This document shows, one piece after another, positions 1 to 7,212 of a stretch of 55,326 nt of DNA. This DNA comes from an uncultured Oscillospiraceae bacterium (GTDB taxonomy: Bacteria; Bacillota; Clostridia; Oscillospirales; Oscillospiraceae), in NCBI GenBank assembly GCA_950097245.1, contig CATNCS010000010.1, positions 1 to 55,326 on the forward strand. Reading direction: 5' to 3'. Each line of letters begins with the position of its first letter. Positions within the stretch are counted from its first letter, which is position 1. Under the pieces are notes generated by a model. That model had not been told where the DNA came from. It ran no database searches and saw only the letters and a list, made by a program, of their open reading frames with translations. The position numbers and the translations under genes were made by a program.

Positions 1-350
1 CCGCCGACCACAGGCGTACCCGGTTTGTCATGTGCCACTTCGGCAACCCCTTTCTGGAGAGCGCCGCCGCGGTGGTGGAGAAGAACCCCAATGTGGCCGC
101 CGATCTGTCCGGCCTGCTGGAGGGCCGGGTGGACATCGACCGGTACTTTCAGAAGCAGGCGGGCTACGCCGGGCTGCTTGCCACCTGGCTCACCGCTATC
201 GGCCAGTGGGACGATATTATGTACGGCACCGACTGGCCCATCGTCAACCTGGGGGAGTATATCCGATTTGTTCAGCGGCTGGTGCCGGAGCGGTACTGGG
301 AGAAGGTGTTCTTTCAGAACGCCAACCGAATCTATGGGTTGGGGCTGTAG
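1..350 (+). CDS. Amidohydrolase-2 family protein, C-terminal part (5' end outside window)
   Basis: The reading frame is open from the first bases of the window and ends with TAG at 348-350, so only about 115 C-terminal residues are visible. They fit the last strands of an amidohydrolase-2 TIM barrel: a CHFGNP strand with the late-barrel histidine, then a YGTDWP segment with the conserved aspartate that positions the metal-bound water, then a C-terminal helix ending FFQNANRIYGL. Family members hydrolyse or decarboxylate small cyclic or aromatic substrates; the substrate cannot be inferred from this fragment. An ATG at 30-32 is internal to the conserved region and is not the start. Confidence 0.8.
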   Translation, partial: ADHRRTRFVMCHFGNPFLESAAAVVEKNPNVAADLSGLLEGRVDIDRYFQKQAGYAGLLATWLTAIGQWDDIMYGTDWPIVNLGEYIRFVQRLVPERYWEKVFFQNANRIYGLGL

Positions 351-395
351 AAGACAGCGTTTTGATGCGCTGTCCAGAGGAAAGGAGCTCTGACG

Positions 396-791
396 ATGCC
401 GAAATATGCATATCCCGCTGTGTTTCATCCCAATGCCGACGACGGTTCCATTACTGTCGTTGTTCCCGATCTGCCGGGGTGTATTACAGAGGGTAAAAAT
501 CTGGCTGATGCTCTGTTTATGGCGGAGGACGCGGTGGCCATGTGGCTTTGGGCCGCAGAGAATGACAGAGACAGCATTCCTGCCCCTGTTCAGCTGCCCC
601 AGGTAGAGGCCCCTGAGTTTGTCAATTACGTCTGCGCCGATACGGATGAGTACCGGCGCAAGCATGATGCCCGCGCCGTGAAGAAAACGCTGTCTATTCC
701 AAGCTGGCTGAATGCCCAGGCGGAACAGGCTGGCATCAATTTTTCTCAGGTCCTGCAGGAGGGGCTGAAACAGCGGCTTGATGTCCAATAA
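396..791 (+). CDS. HicB-like antitoxin-family protein, no HicA partner
   Basis: A protein of 131 residues. Residues 1-60 match the HicB-like fold (YPAVFHP, then VVVPDLPGC, then ADALFMAEDAVAMWL), a degenerate RNase-H-like domain. Residues 95-131 (KKTLSIPSWLNAQAEQAGINFSQVLQEGL) look like the DNA-binding tail typical of full-length HicB. HicB proteins normally neutralise a small double-stranded-RNA-binding HicA RNase encoded beside them, but the preceding gene is an amidohydrolase and the following 300 bases hold no HicA. The start is supported by AAAGGAG about ten bases upstream. It is probably an orphan regulator. Family assignment is firm, function is not. Confidence 0.85.
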   Translation: MPKYAYPAVFHPNADDGSITVVVPDLPGCITEGKNLADALFMAEDAVAMWLWAAENDRDSIPAPVQLPQVEAPEFVNYVCADTDEYRRKHDARAVKKTLSIPSWLNAQAEQAGINFSQVLQEGLKQRLDVQ

Positions 792-810
792 ACTCCCGTT
801 GTACACAAAA

Positions 811-854
811 CGGACCCCCGGAGCATGGATGCTCCAGGGGTCCGGTTCATTTTT
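811..854. terminator. Bidirectional intrinsic terminator after the hicB-like gene
   Basis: CGGACCCC and GGAGCAT (811-826) pair with ATGCTCC and GGGGTCCG (829-844), interrupted by one C/A mismatch. On the plus strand the hairpin is followed by TTCATTTTTT, on the minus strand by TTTTGTG. It can end the hicB-like transcript and also a short minus-strand transcript arriving from about 919. Confidence 0.8.
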
Positions 855-919
855 TATACCGGCCGGGAGGAGGCCCGACCGGCGCGCAAGAACAAATATG
901 CACAGGCGGTCTTTCGACC
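811..919 (-). ncRNA. Candidate short minus-strand RNA
   Basis: A minus-strand promoter (926-954) would start transcription near 919, and the bidirectional hairpin at 811-844 with a U tract would end it, giving an RNA of about 110 nt. The predicted RNA has a GGTC-GAAA-GACC hairpin near its 5' end and a second GC-rich hairpin (CCGGTCGGG / CCCGGCCGG). No convincing reading frame lies within it and I do not recognise an RNA family. It is an inference from promoter plus terminator only. Confidence 0.4.
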
Positions 920-925
920 AACCTC

Positions 926-954
926 AGTATACCACAGTATCCAAGTTTTGGCAA
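926..954 (-). promoter_or_regulatory. Minus-strand sigma-A-type promoter
   Basis: Read on the minus strand: TTGCCA, a 17-base spacer, TATACT. It points at the short region ending in the bidirectional terminator at 811-854 and at no protein gene, hence the ncRNA candidate. Confidence 0.5.
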
Positions 955-1002
955 GAGGGAAAATCGCACTATTTTGCGGATTAAATTCCATACAGCATGA
1001 TA

Positions 1003-1024
1003 TATGTTAAAAAAAGAACATATT
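1003..1024. promoter_or_regulatory. Inverted repeat, possible operator of the RHH gene
   Basis: ATATGTT and AACATAT flank an 8-base A-rich spacer in the AT-rich leader about 70 bases before the ribbon-helix-helix gene. RHH proteins commonly repress their own promoters by binding such repeats. Autoregulation here is an inference. Confidence 0.3.
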
Positions 1025-1095
1025 TTCTAACATCTATTTTATCATAGCCGCGGTGCTCCGATTATTGTAGAATTTAGTCGAAATGAGGTGGTCCC

Positions 1096-1305
1096 GTGGC
1101 AAACGACGCATTGATTGTGACCGTAAAGCGGCCAAAGGGGGAGGATGGATACCGGACGTTTTCTGTCCGGCTGAAGGAACCGACGGTCAGCCAGATGGAC
1201 GACATCGCCAAGGAGACAGGGCGCAGCCGCAACGAATTGATCGGCCTGTTTTTGGAGTACGCACTGGAGCACTATACCCTGGAGAGGGAGGAGGGCGCTC
1301 CATAG
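1096..1305 (+). CDS. Small ribbon-helix-helix (CopG-like) protein
   Basis: A protein of 69 residues starting at GTG 1096, with GAGGTGG a few bases upstream. Residues 20-60 show an RHH pattern: a short strand (RTFSVRLKEPTV), then a helix (SQMDDIAKETG), a turn (RSRNE) and a second helix (LIGLFLEYALEHYTL). RHH proteins bind DNA as dimers and often act as antitoxins or autoregulators. No toxin gene is adjacent: an ABC-F gene follows after a terminator. The leader carries an inverted repeat at 1003-1024 that could be its operator. The fold is likely, the role unknown. Confidence 0.75.
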   Translation: MANDALIVTVKRPKGEDGYRTFSVRLKEPTVSQMDDIAKETGRSRNELIGLFLEYALEHYTLEREEGAP

Positions 1306-1341
1306 CGGGGACTCCGTCACTTTCCCCAAAAGAAAAGTCGG

Positions 1342-1381
1342 AAAAAAGACGGCGTTTTGCAAAAAAATGCTGTCTTTTTTT
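1342..1381 (+). terminator. Intrinsic terminator after the RHH gene
   Basis: AAAAAAGACGGC (1342-1353) pairs with GCTGTCTTTTTT (1369-1380), one G-U pair included, and the hairpin runs directly into a T tract. Confidence 0.75.
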
Positions 1382-1438
1382 CGCTCCCTGTGGTATGATG
1401 GTCAGCGACAATCTTGAGCCTGGAAAAGGAGAACAACC

Positions 1439-3034
1439 ATGATTACTGTTACCGACCTGAGCCTGAACTACAGCGGCACCCCGCTGTTTTCCCATGTGGA
1501 TTTGCAGTTCCTCCGGGGCAACTGCTACGGCATCATCGGCGCCAACGGCGCCGGCAAGTCCACCTTTTTGAAGATCCTGTCCGGCGAGCTGGACTCCACC
1601 TCCGGCCAGGTGTCCGTCCTGCCCAACATCCGCATGTCGGTGCTGAAGCAGAACCAGAACGCCTACGACGCCTACAACGTGATGGACACCGTCATCATGG
1701 GCAACCAGCGGCTGTACGACATCGGTAAACAGAAGGAGGCCCTCTACGCCAAGGAGGAGATGACCGACGAGGACGGGCTCTTAGCCTGCCAGCTGGAGGA
1801 GGAGTACGCCGAGCTGGGGGGCTGGGAGGCGGAGAGCGACGCCAGCCGCATCCTCCAGGGCCTGGGGGTGGGCACGGAGTACCATTACAACGACATGGCC
1901 ACCCTGGACCCCCGGCTGAAGGTGAAGGTGCTGCTGGCTCAGGCCCTCTTCGGCAGTCCCGACCTGCTGATGATGGACGAGCCCACCAACAACCTGGACA
2001 TCGACGCGGTGAACTGGCTGGAGGATTTCCTGCTGGACTTTGAGGGCACAGTGATTGTGGTGTCCCATGACCGGCACTTCCTCAACACCGTCTGTACCCA
2101 CATTGTGGACATCGACTACGGAAAAATTAAGATGTATGTGGGCAACTACGACTTCTGGTATGAGTCCTCTCAGCTGGTGCAGCAGCTTATCAAGAGTCAG
2201 AACAAGCGCAACGAGGAGAAAATCAAGGAGCTGCAGGACTTTATCTCCCGGTTCTCCGCCAACAAGTCCAAGAGCAAGCAGGCCACCGCCCGGCGCAAGC
2301 TGCTGGACAAGCTGACGGTAGAGGAGATGCCCGCCTCCTCCCGCCGCTACCCCTGGGTGGGCTTCTCCCCCGACCGGGAGGTGGGCAAGGACATCCTCTT
2401 CGTCACCGACGTGTCCAAGACCATCGACGGGGTGAAGGTGCTGGACAAGGTGAGCTTCATTGTGGGCCACGACGAGAAGATCGCCTTTGTGGGGGACAAC
2501 GAGAACGCCCACACCGCCCTGTTTAAGATTCTGGCCGGGGAGCTGGAGCCCGACGAGGGCACCGTCAAATGGGGCCAGACCGCCACCTTCTCCTACTTCC
2601 CCAAGGACAACACCCCCTACTTTGAGGGCTGCGACGACGACCTGGTCCAGTGGCTGCGCCAGTTCTCCCCCGACCCCCAGGAGCAGTACCTCCGGGGCTT
2701 CCTGGGGCGGATGCTCTTCTCCGGGGACGAGGTCCACAAGCCGGTGAAGGTGCTCTCCGGCGGGGAGAAGGTGCGGTGTATGCTGTCCCGGATGATGCTG
2801 TCCGGGGCCAACGTCCTCATGCTGGACCAGCCCACCAACCACCTGGACCTGGAGTCCATCGCCGCTTTGAACAAGGGGCTGGAGGCCGTGAAGTGCAATG
2901 TGCTGGTGGCCTCCCACGACCACCAGCTCATCCAGACCGTGTGCAACCGGGTCTTTGACTTTACCGCCGAGGGCAGGCTCATCGACCGGAAGATGACCTA
3001 CGACGAGTATCTGGCCAGCCAGAAGGAAGCCTGA
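1439..3034 (+). CDS. ABC-F family ATPase (YkpA/YbiT-like), ribosome-associated
   Basis: A soluble twin-ATPase protein of 531 residues with no membrane segments, as expected for ABC-F translation factors, which bind the ribosomal E site. Domain 1 has Walker A GANGAGKS (about 34-41) and Walker B MMDEPTNNLD (about 180). A charged linker with the SANKSKSKQATARRK segment (about 280) leads to domain 2. The best family match by memory is the YkpA/YbiT branch. Three motifs deviate: signature 1 reads LDPRLKVK instead of LSGGQ-like, Walker A2 reads VGDNENAHT without the P-loop lysine, and Walker B2 reads MLDQPTNHLD, with Gln in place of the catalytic Glu. AAAAGGAG precedes the ATG and a terminator follows. 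Confidence 0.93.
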   Translation: MITVTDLSLNYSGTPLFSHVDLQFLRGNCYGIIGANGAGKSTFLKILSGELDSTSGQVSVLPNIRMSVLKQNQNAYDAYNVMDTVIMGNQRLYDIGKQKEALYAKEEMTDEDGLLACQLEEEYAELGGWEAESDASRILQGLGVGTEYHYNDMATLDPRLKVKVLLAQALFGSPDLLMMDEPTNNLDIDAVNWLEDFLLDFEGTVIVVSHDRHFLNTVCTHIVDIDYGKIKMYVGNYDFWYESSQLVQQLIKSQNKRNEEKIKELQDFISRFSANKSKSKQATARRKLLDKLTVEEMPASSRRYPWVGFSPDREVGKDILFVTDVSKTIDGVKVLDKVSFIVGHDEKIAFVGDNENAHTALFKILAGELEPDEGTVKWGQTATFSYFPKDNTPYFEGCDDDLVQWLRQFSPDPQEQYLRGFLGRMLFSGDEVHKPVKVLSGGEKVRCMLSRMMLSGANVLMLDQPTNHLDLESIAALNKGLEAVKCNVLVASHDHQLIQTVCNRVFDFTAEGRLIDRKMTYDEYLASQKEA

Positions 3035-3045
3035 TATCAGATGGG

Positions 3046-3077
3046 AAAAGGGACCGTCCGGGCAGGACGGTCCCTTT
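3046..3077. terminator. Terminator between convergent ABC-F and DtxR-type genes
   Basis: GGGACCGTCC (3050-3059) and GGACGGTCCC (3065-3074) form a perfect 10-bp stem, flanked by AAAA on the left and TTTC on the right, so it can serve both convergent genes. Confidence 0.85.
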
Positions 3078-3088
3078 CAAACTGACAG

Positions 3089-3481
3089 TTAAGCCGGGTC
3101 CGGGGGGATGTCCATCCCGTGCCGGGCGGCGTGCTCCTTGATCTTGGAGTAGGTCTCTTCGCTCAGGTCGTGCTCCATCTTGCAGGCGTCGGCGGCGGCG
3201 ACCGCCTCGCTGACCCCCAGGCGCACCAGAAACCGGGTGAGCAGCTTGTGCCGGCCGTAGATGCGCTGGGCGATCTCCTCCCCCGGGGGGAGCAGGGTGA
3301 TAAAGCCGTCCCCGTCCATCTCGATATAGCCGTTCTCCCGGAACCGCTTCATGGCTACGCTGACGCTGGGCTTGGTCAGCGCCAGCTGGTGGACCACGTC
3401 GATGGAGCGCACCGTCCCCTGCCGTTCCCGTAGGATCAGAATGGCCTCCAGATAATCTTCGGCGGATTCGTAAATATTCAT
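3089..3481 (-). CDS. DtxR/MntR-type metal-dependent transcriptional regulator
   Basis: A protein of 130 residues with an N-terminal winged helix (MNIYESAEDYLEAIL, then recognition-helix region LTKPSVSVAMKRF) and a dimerisation/metal domain (GRHKLLTRFLVRLGV, CKMEHDLSEETYSKI) carrying the H, C, E and H residues expected around the metal site. There is no C-terminal SH3-like/FeoA domain, which fits the short MntR-like branch. Family members repress metal uptake when loaded with manganese or iron. No metal transporter gene lies beside it. It starts at ATG with AAGGAAG upstream and converges with the ABC-F gene. Confidence 0.88.
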   Translation of the reverse strand: MNIYESAEDYLEAILILRERQGTVRSIDVVHQLALTKPSVSVAMKRFRENGYIEMDGDGFITLLPPGEEIAQRIYGRHKLLTRFLVRLGVSEAVAAADACKMEHDLSEETYSKIKEHAARHGMDIPPDPA

Positions 3482-3586
3482 TGAGAAACACTTCCTTTAT
3501 TTTTCCTAGATTATCATAAGCCAACAAAAAAAGCAAGGAAACAAAAAAATTATATTCGGGGCCTCCCTTTTGCCCGGAAAAAGCGC

Positions 3587-3615
3587 TTGCATATTGAAGG
3601 GGAACCGTGTAAAAT
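3587..3615 (+). promoter_or_regulatory. Promoter of the stalk-domain secreted protein gene
   Basis: TTGCAT, 17 bases, TAAAAT, placing the transcript start about 45 bases before the ATG at 3666. Confidence 0.7.
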
Positions 3616-3665
3616 ATAAGGATGGAAAACCCCGTATTTTATCAAAAACAGAAAGCAAACAAACT

Positions 3666-4226
3666 ATGAAACTCAGAAAGCTTCTCAGCACCCTGCTGGC
3701 CGCCGCCCTGGTGTGCGGCCTGGCCTGCACCGCCGCCCTGGCCGACGAGCCGGCGGACACCGCCGCTCCCGCTATCCCCGCCGAGGGCACCGCCATCGCC
3801 TCCACCCAGAACATCACCATCGACGGCAAGGCCGTGGAGTTCGCCGCCTACGCCCTGAAGGACGAGAACGGCAACCTGACCAACTACGTCAAGCTCCGCG
3901 ACATCGCCGTGGCCATCAACGGCACCGACGCCCAGTTTGAGGTGGGCTTCGACGGCTCCATCCTCCTCACCACCAAGACCGCCTACTCCGGCGCCGCCGA
4001 CACCGCCACCCCCTTCTCCGGTGACCACCCCTACAAGGGCGGCGCCCAGACCGTCAAGGTGGACGGCAAGGACGTGAGCATGACCGCTATCACCCTCTAC
4101 GACGAGAACGGCGGCGGCTACAACTACTTCAAGCTCCGCGACCTGGGCGAGGTCCTGGGCTTCGCCGTGGGCTACAGCAACGAGACCGGCATCTCCATCA
4201 CCACCACCGCCCCCGCCGCTGAGTAA
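3666..4226 (+). CDS. Secreted protein with two copper-amine-oxidase-N-like (stalk) repeats
   Basis: A protein of 186 residues from ATG 3666. This start is preferred over an upstream one because it begins a signal peptide (MKLRKLLSTLLAAALVCGLA, cleavage near ALADE). The mature protein has two related units, about residues 45-95 (IDGKAVEFAAY, NYVKLRDIAVAING) and 125-175 (VDGKDVSMTAI, NYFKLRDLGEVLGF). Both follow the pattern of copper amine oxidase N-terminal-like domains, which in Firmicutes are secreted modules of unclear role, often surface-attached. No anchor or enzyme domain is fused, so it is probably secreted as a small stand-alone protein. It sits between its own promoter and terminator. 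Confidence 0.85.
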   Translation: MKLRKLLSTLLAAALVCGLACTAALADEPADTAAPAIPAEGTAIASTQNITIDGKAVEFAAYALKDENGNLTNYVKLRDIAVAINGTDAQFEVGFDGSILLTTKTAYSGAADTATPFSGDHPYKGGAQTVKVDGKDVSMTAITLYDENGGGYNYFKLRDLGEVLGFAVGYSNETGISITTTAPAAE

Positions 4227-4247
4227 CCATCACCGTCAACCCCCATC

Positions 4248-4278
4248 AAAAGGACCGCCGGCACCGGCGGTCCTTTTT
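4248..4278 (+). terminator. Terminator of the stalk-domain gene
   Basis: AAAGGACCGCCGG (4248-4260) pairs with CCGGCGGTCCTTT after a very short loop, followed by a T tract. Confidence 0.9.
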
Positions 4279-4281
4279 CTC

Positions 4282-4310
4282 TTGCGGTTTTGGATATGGT
4301 CCTGTATAAT
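4282..4310 (+). promoter_or_regulatory. Promoter of the first uma2 gene
   Basis: TTGCGG, 17 bases, TATAAT; the start codon is 36 bases downstream of the -10. Confidence 0.75.
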
Positions 4311-4346
4311 AGGGGTATCCTGAAGCTTAGGGAAAGGGGCGTTACC

Positions 4347-4919
4347 ATGAACAGCAATCTGGCATATCAGGATTACCCATCGGAGGAACTGATCGGCGGC
4401 AAATTGGTCGCTATGTCCCCCAGGCCGTCTATCAACCACAATCGGGTCATCGGAAACATTTACCGCATTTTTGCCCACTATCTTAACGGCCGCAAATGTG
4501 AGCCCTTCGCCGACGGGGTGGACCTCTACCTGACGGAGACGGACCGGTTCATTCCGGACATGATGGTGGTGTGTGATCCGGATAAAATCAAGCCGGACGG
4601 CGTCTATGGCCCGCCCGACCTGGTGGTGGAGGTGCTGTCCCCCAGCACGGCGCGGTATGACCGGGGACACAAAAAGGACGTCTACGCCCGGTGCGGCGTC
4701 CGGGAGTACTGGATTGTCAGCCCCGGAGACCGGACGGTGGAGCAGTACCTGTTGGAGGAGGGCCAGCTGGCGCTCCATGAGACCTACGGCCTGGAGCTGG
4801 AGGTCATCCTGAACAAGATGTCGCAGGAGGAGCGGGACGCCATCCCCACGGAGTTCAAATGCAGCCTGTTTGACGACCTGGTCATCCAGATCGCGGATAT
4901 TTTTGAGCGCGTTGTGTAA
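4347..4919 (+). CDS. Uma2-family (PD-(D/E)xK-like) protein
   Basis: A protein of 190 residues. The ATG at 4347 is chosen because GGAAAGGGG lies just before it; an upstream ATG at 4290 overlaps the promoter. The Uma2/DUF820 fold is visible in EELIGGKLVAMSPRPS, in FIPDMMVVCDPDKI with the conserved Asp, in PDLVVEVLSPST with the catalytic-type E-V-L motif, and in KKDVYARCGVREYWIV. Uma2 proteins are restriction-endonuclease-like, extremely common in cyanobacteria and also found in clostridia, with no settled function. A second copy lies at 18426-18998. It has its own promoter and terminator, so it is a monocistron. Confidence 0.88.
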   Translation: MNSNLAYQDYPSEELIGGKLVAMSPRPSINHNRVIGNIYRIFAHYLNGRKCEPFADGVDLYLTETDRFIPDMMVVCDPDKIKPDGVYGPPDLVVEVLSPSTARYDRGHKKDVYARCGVREYWIVSPGDRTVEQYLLEEGQLALHETYGLELEVILNKMSQEERDAIPTEFKCSLFDDLVIQIADIFERVV

Positions 4920-4922
4920 CAG

Positions 4923-4955
4923 AACAACCGGCTCCCAGACGGGAGCCGGTTGTTT
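4923..4955. terminator. Terminator between uma2 and convergent proS
   Basis: AACAACCGGCTCCC and GGGAGCCGGTTGTT form a perfect stem around an AGAC loop, usable from both sides. Confidence 0.9.
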
Positions 4956-4963
4956 CAGCTTTA

Positions 4964-6406
4964 TCAGTATGCCACGCCCCAGAGAATGGAGTGTTTGGCG
5001 GGCCTGCCGCAGCAGACGCAGACATCGGACACCTGCTCCTGCTCCAGGGGCATGCACCGGGAGGTGACCCCGGCCTTCTCCTTCATGGCCAGCTCGCAGT
5101 CCAGAGAGCCGCACCACATGGTCTTGGCAAAGCCGCCCTCGGTCTCCATAAACTCCTTGACCTCCTCCAGGGTCATGCACACCCGGGTGTGGTCCTCCAG
5201 GTTCTTCCTGGCCCGGTCGTACAGGCCCTGGTGGACGGAGTCCAGCAGCTCGCTGACGGTGTCCTCCAGCCGGTCCAGGGGGACAAAGACCTTCTCCCCG
5301 GAGTCCCGGCGGCAGATGCAGCACTGGTTTTTCTCCATGTCCTTGGGGCCGATCTCCACCCGGAGGGGCACCCCCTTCATCTCATACTCCGCGGCCTTCC
5401 AGCCCATGGACTGGTCGCTGTCGTCCATCTTCGCCCGGACGCCCGCCTTTTGCAGCCGGTCCAGCAGGGCGGAGGCGGCAGCGAGGACGCCCTCCTTGTG
5501 CTGGGCCACGGGGATGACCATGGCCTGGATGGGGGCGATGCGGGGGGGCAGCACCAGGCCGTTGTTGTCGCCGTGGGTCATGATGATGCCGCCGATCATC
5601 CGGGTGGACACCCCCCAGCTGGTCTGGTGGGGGTGGTGGAGCTGGTTGTCCTTCCCCGTGAAGGTGATGTCGAAGGCCCTGGCGAAGCCGTCGCCGAAGT
5701 AGTGGCTGGTGCCGCTCTGGAGGGCCTTGTGGTCGTGCATCATGCACTCCACGGTGTAGGTCTCCTCGGCGCCGTTGAACTTCTCCTTGTCCGTCTTGCG
5801 GCCCTTCACCACCGGCATGGCCAGCACGTTCTCCAGAAAGTCGGCGTAGACGTTGAGCATCCGCATGGTCTCCTCCCGGGCCTCCTCCGGGGTGGCGTGC
5901 ATGGTGTGGCCCTCCTGCCACAGGAACTCCCGGTGGCGCAGGAAGGGGCGGGAGGTCTTCTCCCACCGCAGGACGGAGCACCACTGGTTGTACAGCTTGG
6001 GCAGGTCCCGGTGGGAGTGGATGACGTTTTTGTAGTGCTCACAGAACAGGGTCTCACTGGTGGGGCGGATGCAGTACTTCTCCTCCAGCTTCTCGCTGCC
6101 CCCCATGGTCACCCAGGCGCACTCGGGGGCGAAGCCCTCCACGTGGTCCTTCTCCTTCTGGAGCAGGCTCTCGGGGATGAGCATGGGCAGGTACACGTTC
6201 TCGTGGCCCGTCTCCTTGAACTTTTTGTCCAGCTCCGCCTGGATGTTCTCCCAGATGGCGTAGCCGTAGGGGCGGTAGATGAACATGCCCTTGATGGAGG
6301 AGTAGTCGATGAGCTCCGCCTTGGTGCATACGTCGGTGTACCACTGGGCGAAGTCCACCTCCATATCGGTGATCTGCTCCACCTGTTTTTTGTTTTCCTT
6401 GGCCAT
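4964..6406 (-). CDS. proS: Proline--tRNA ligase, archaeal/eukaryotic-type (short form)
   Basis: A protein of 480 residues. It charges tRNA-Pro with proline in the cytoplasm. The order is that of short type-3 ProS: a class II catalytic core with [14 protein letters not shown], the motif 2 segment [15 protein letters not shown] (about 145-160), QEGHTMHA and [16 protein letters not shown], motif 3 near [15 protein letters not shown], then an anticodon-binding domain and a C-terminal cysteine-containing domain ([15 protein letters not shown]) ending in the -AY tail typical of this class. There is no INS editing domain, so alanine mischarging would need trans-editing; a ProX gene lies at 36978-37541. 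Its own promoter is at 6457-6485 and the short leader has no T-box. Confidence 0.97.
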   Translation of the reverse strand: MAKENKKQVEQITDMEVDFAQWYTDVCTKAELIDYSSIKGMFIYRPYGYAIWENIQAELDKKFKETGHENVYLPMLIPESLLQKEKDHVEGFAPECAWVTMGGSEKLEEKYCIRPTSETLFCEHYKNVIHSHRDLPKLYNQWCSVLRWEKTSRPFLRHREFLWQEGHTMHATPEEAREETMRMLNVYADFLENVLAMPVVKGRKTDKEKFNGAEETYTVECMMHDHKALQSGTSHYFGDGFARAFDITFTGKDNQLHHPHQTSWGVSTRMIGGIIMTHGDNNGLVLPPRIAPIQAMVIPVAQHKEGVLAAASALLDRLQKAGVRAKMDDSDQSMGWKAAEYEMKGVPLRVEIGPKDMEKNQCCICRRDSGEKVFVPLDRLEDTVSELLDSVHQGLYDRARKNLEDHTRVCMTLEEVKEFMETEGGFAKTMWCGSLDCELAMKEKAGVTSRCMPLEQEQVSDVCVCCGRPAKHSILWGVAY

Positions 6407-6456
6407 ATCGTCTCAGTCCTTTATGTTAAGATGGGAATATATTTGTCAGCTCCTTT

Positions 6457-6485
6457 ATTCTATTGACTTGCGGGAAGAAAGTCAA
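6457..6485 (-). promoter_or_regulatory. Promoter of proS
   Basis: Minus strand: TTGACT, 17 bases, TAGAAT. The -35 lies in one arm of an inverted repeat (TTGACTT / AAGTCAA). Confidence 0.65.
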
Positions 6486-6525
6486 GAGAAAACAGTAAAA
6501 CGGAATCGACTCCCTGTCGTTTCCC

Positions 6526-6554
6526 TTGCTAATTCAGCGGGAATGTGCTATATT
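6526..6554 (+). promoter_or_regulatory. Promoter of niaR
   Basis: TTGCTA, 17 bases, TATATT, 34 bases before the niaR start codon. A NiaR repressor often controls its own promoter, but I could not identify an operator with confidence. Confidence 0.6.
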
Positions 6555-6588
6555 GGTGGCAAGACATTTTCTGACAGGAGGGACCGCC

Positions 6589-7098
6589 ATGGACGCCCAG
6601 CAGCGCAGACAGATGATCGCCAAACGGCTGGAGGAGAGCGCCGCCCCCCTGAGCGCCGCGTCGCTGGCCCGGGAGCTGAACGTGAGCCGGCAGATCATCG
6701 TGGGCGATGTGGCCCTCCTCCGGGCCGGCGGGCTGGACATCACCGCCACCCCCCGGGGCTACCTGCTGCCCCATCCCCCCGCCGGGATCAAGTGTACCCT
6801 TGCCTGCCGCCACCGGGCGGACCAGATGGGGGAGGAGCTCAACGCCATGGTGGACCAGGGGTGCACCGTGCTGGACGTGATTGTGGAGCACCCCATCTAC
6901 GGCCAGCTCACCGGCCCGCTGCGGCTGTCCAGCCGGTATGAGGTGGCCCAGTTTGTGGCCCGGTGCCGCCAGGAGGAGGCCGCCCCCCTGTCTCAGCTTA
7001 CCGAGGGGGTCCACCTGCACACCGTCCTGTGCCCCGACCAGGGGGCGGCGGACCGGGTGCGGGAGGCGCTGGAAAAATTGGATTTTTTGTACCGATGA
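6589..7098 (+). CDS. niaR: NiaR-type transcriptional repressor (HTH_11 plus 3H domain)
   Basis: A protein of 169 residues from ATG 6589 with CAGGAGGG upstream. The N-terminal winged helix is MIAKRLEESAAPLSAASLAR with recognition helix NVSRQIIVGDVALLR. The C-terminal 3H domain shows the family histidines in CRHRADQMG, VEHPIYGQL and GVHLHTV, which bind metal and nicotinate. NiaR represses NAD salvage and niacin transport genes when niacin is available. No niacin transporter or nad gene is in the window, so the targets lie elsewhere. It is followed by a palindromic repeat and then hemW. Confidence 0.9.
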   Translation: MDAQQRRQMIAKRLEESAAPLSAASLARELNVSRQIIVGDVALLRAGGLDITATPRGYLLPHPPAGIKCTLACRHRADQMGEELNAMVDQGCTVLDVIVEHPIYGQLTGPLRLSSRYEVAQFVARCRQEEAAPLSQLTEGVHLHTVLCPDQGAADRVREALEKLDFLYR

Positions 7099-7110
7099 CA
7101 TTTGAGACCT

Positions 7111-7189
7111 GTAGGGGCCGCCGCCTTCGGCGGCCCGCTGCTTGAACGTGTACCGGCTTTGACGGGTCGCCCAGGGGGGCGACCCCTAC
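7111..7189. repeat. Palindromic mosaic repeat, niaR-hemW gap
   Basis: The repeat starts GTAGGGGCCGCC and ends GGGGCGACCCCTAC. Two hairpins (GGGCCGCC/GGCGGCCC and GGTCGCCC/GGGCGACC) lie between inverted outer ends. It is a member of the GTAGGGGCGG family found throughout the window. Confidence 0.75.
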
Positions 7190-7212
7190 TGACAAACTTG
7201 GAGGTCTGCGCC

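Noticed and set aside
6407-6456. T-box riboswitch upstream of proS (and similarly of asnS)
   Set aside because: Promoters lie about 50 and 80 bases before the starts, leaving no room for a T-box, and no T-box sequence or leader terminator was seen.
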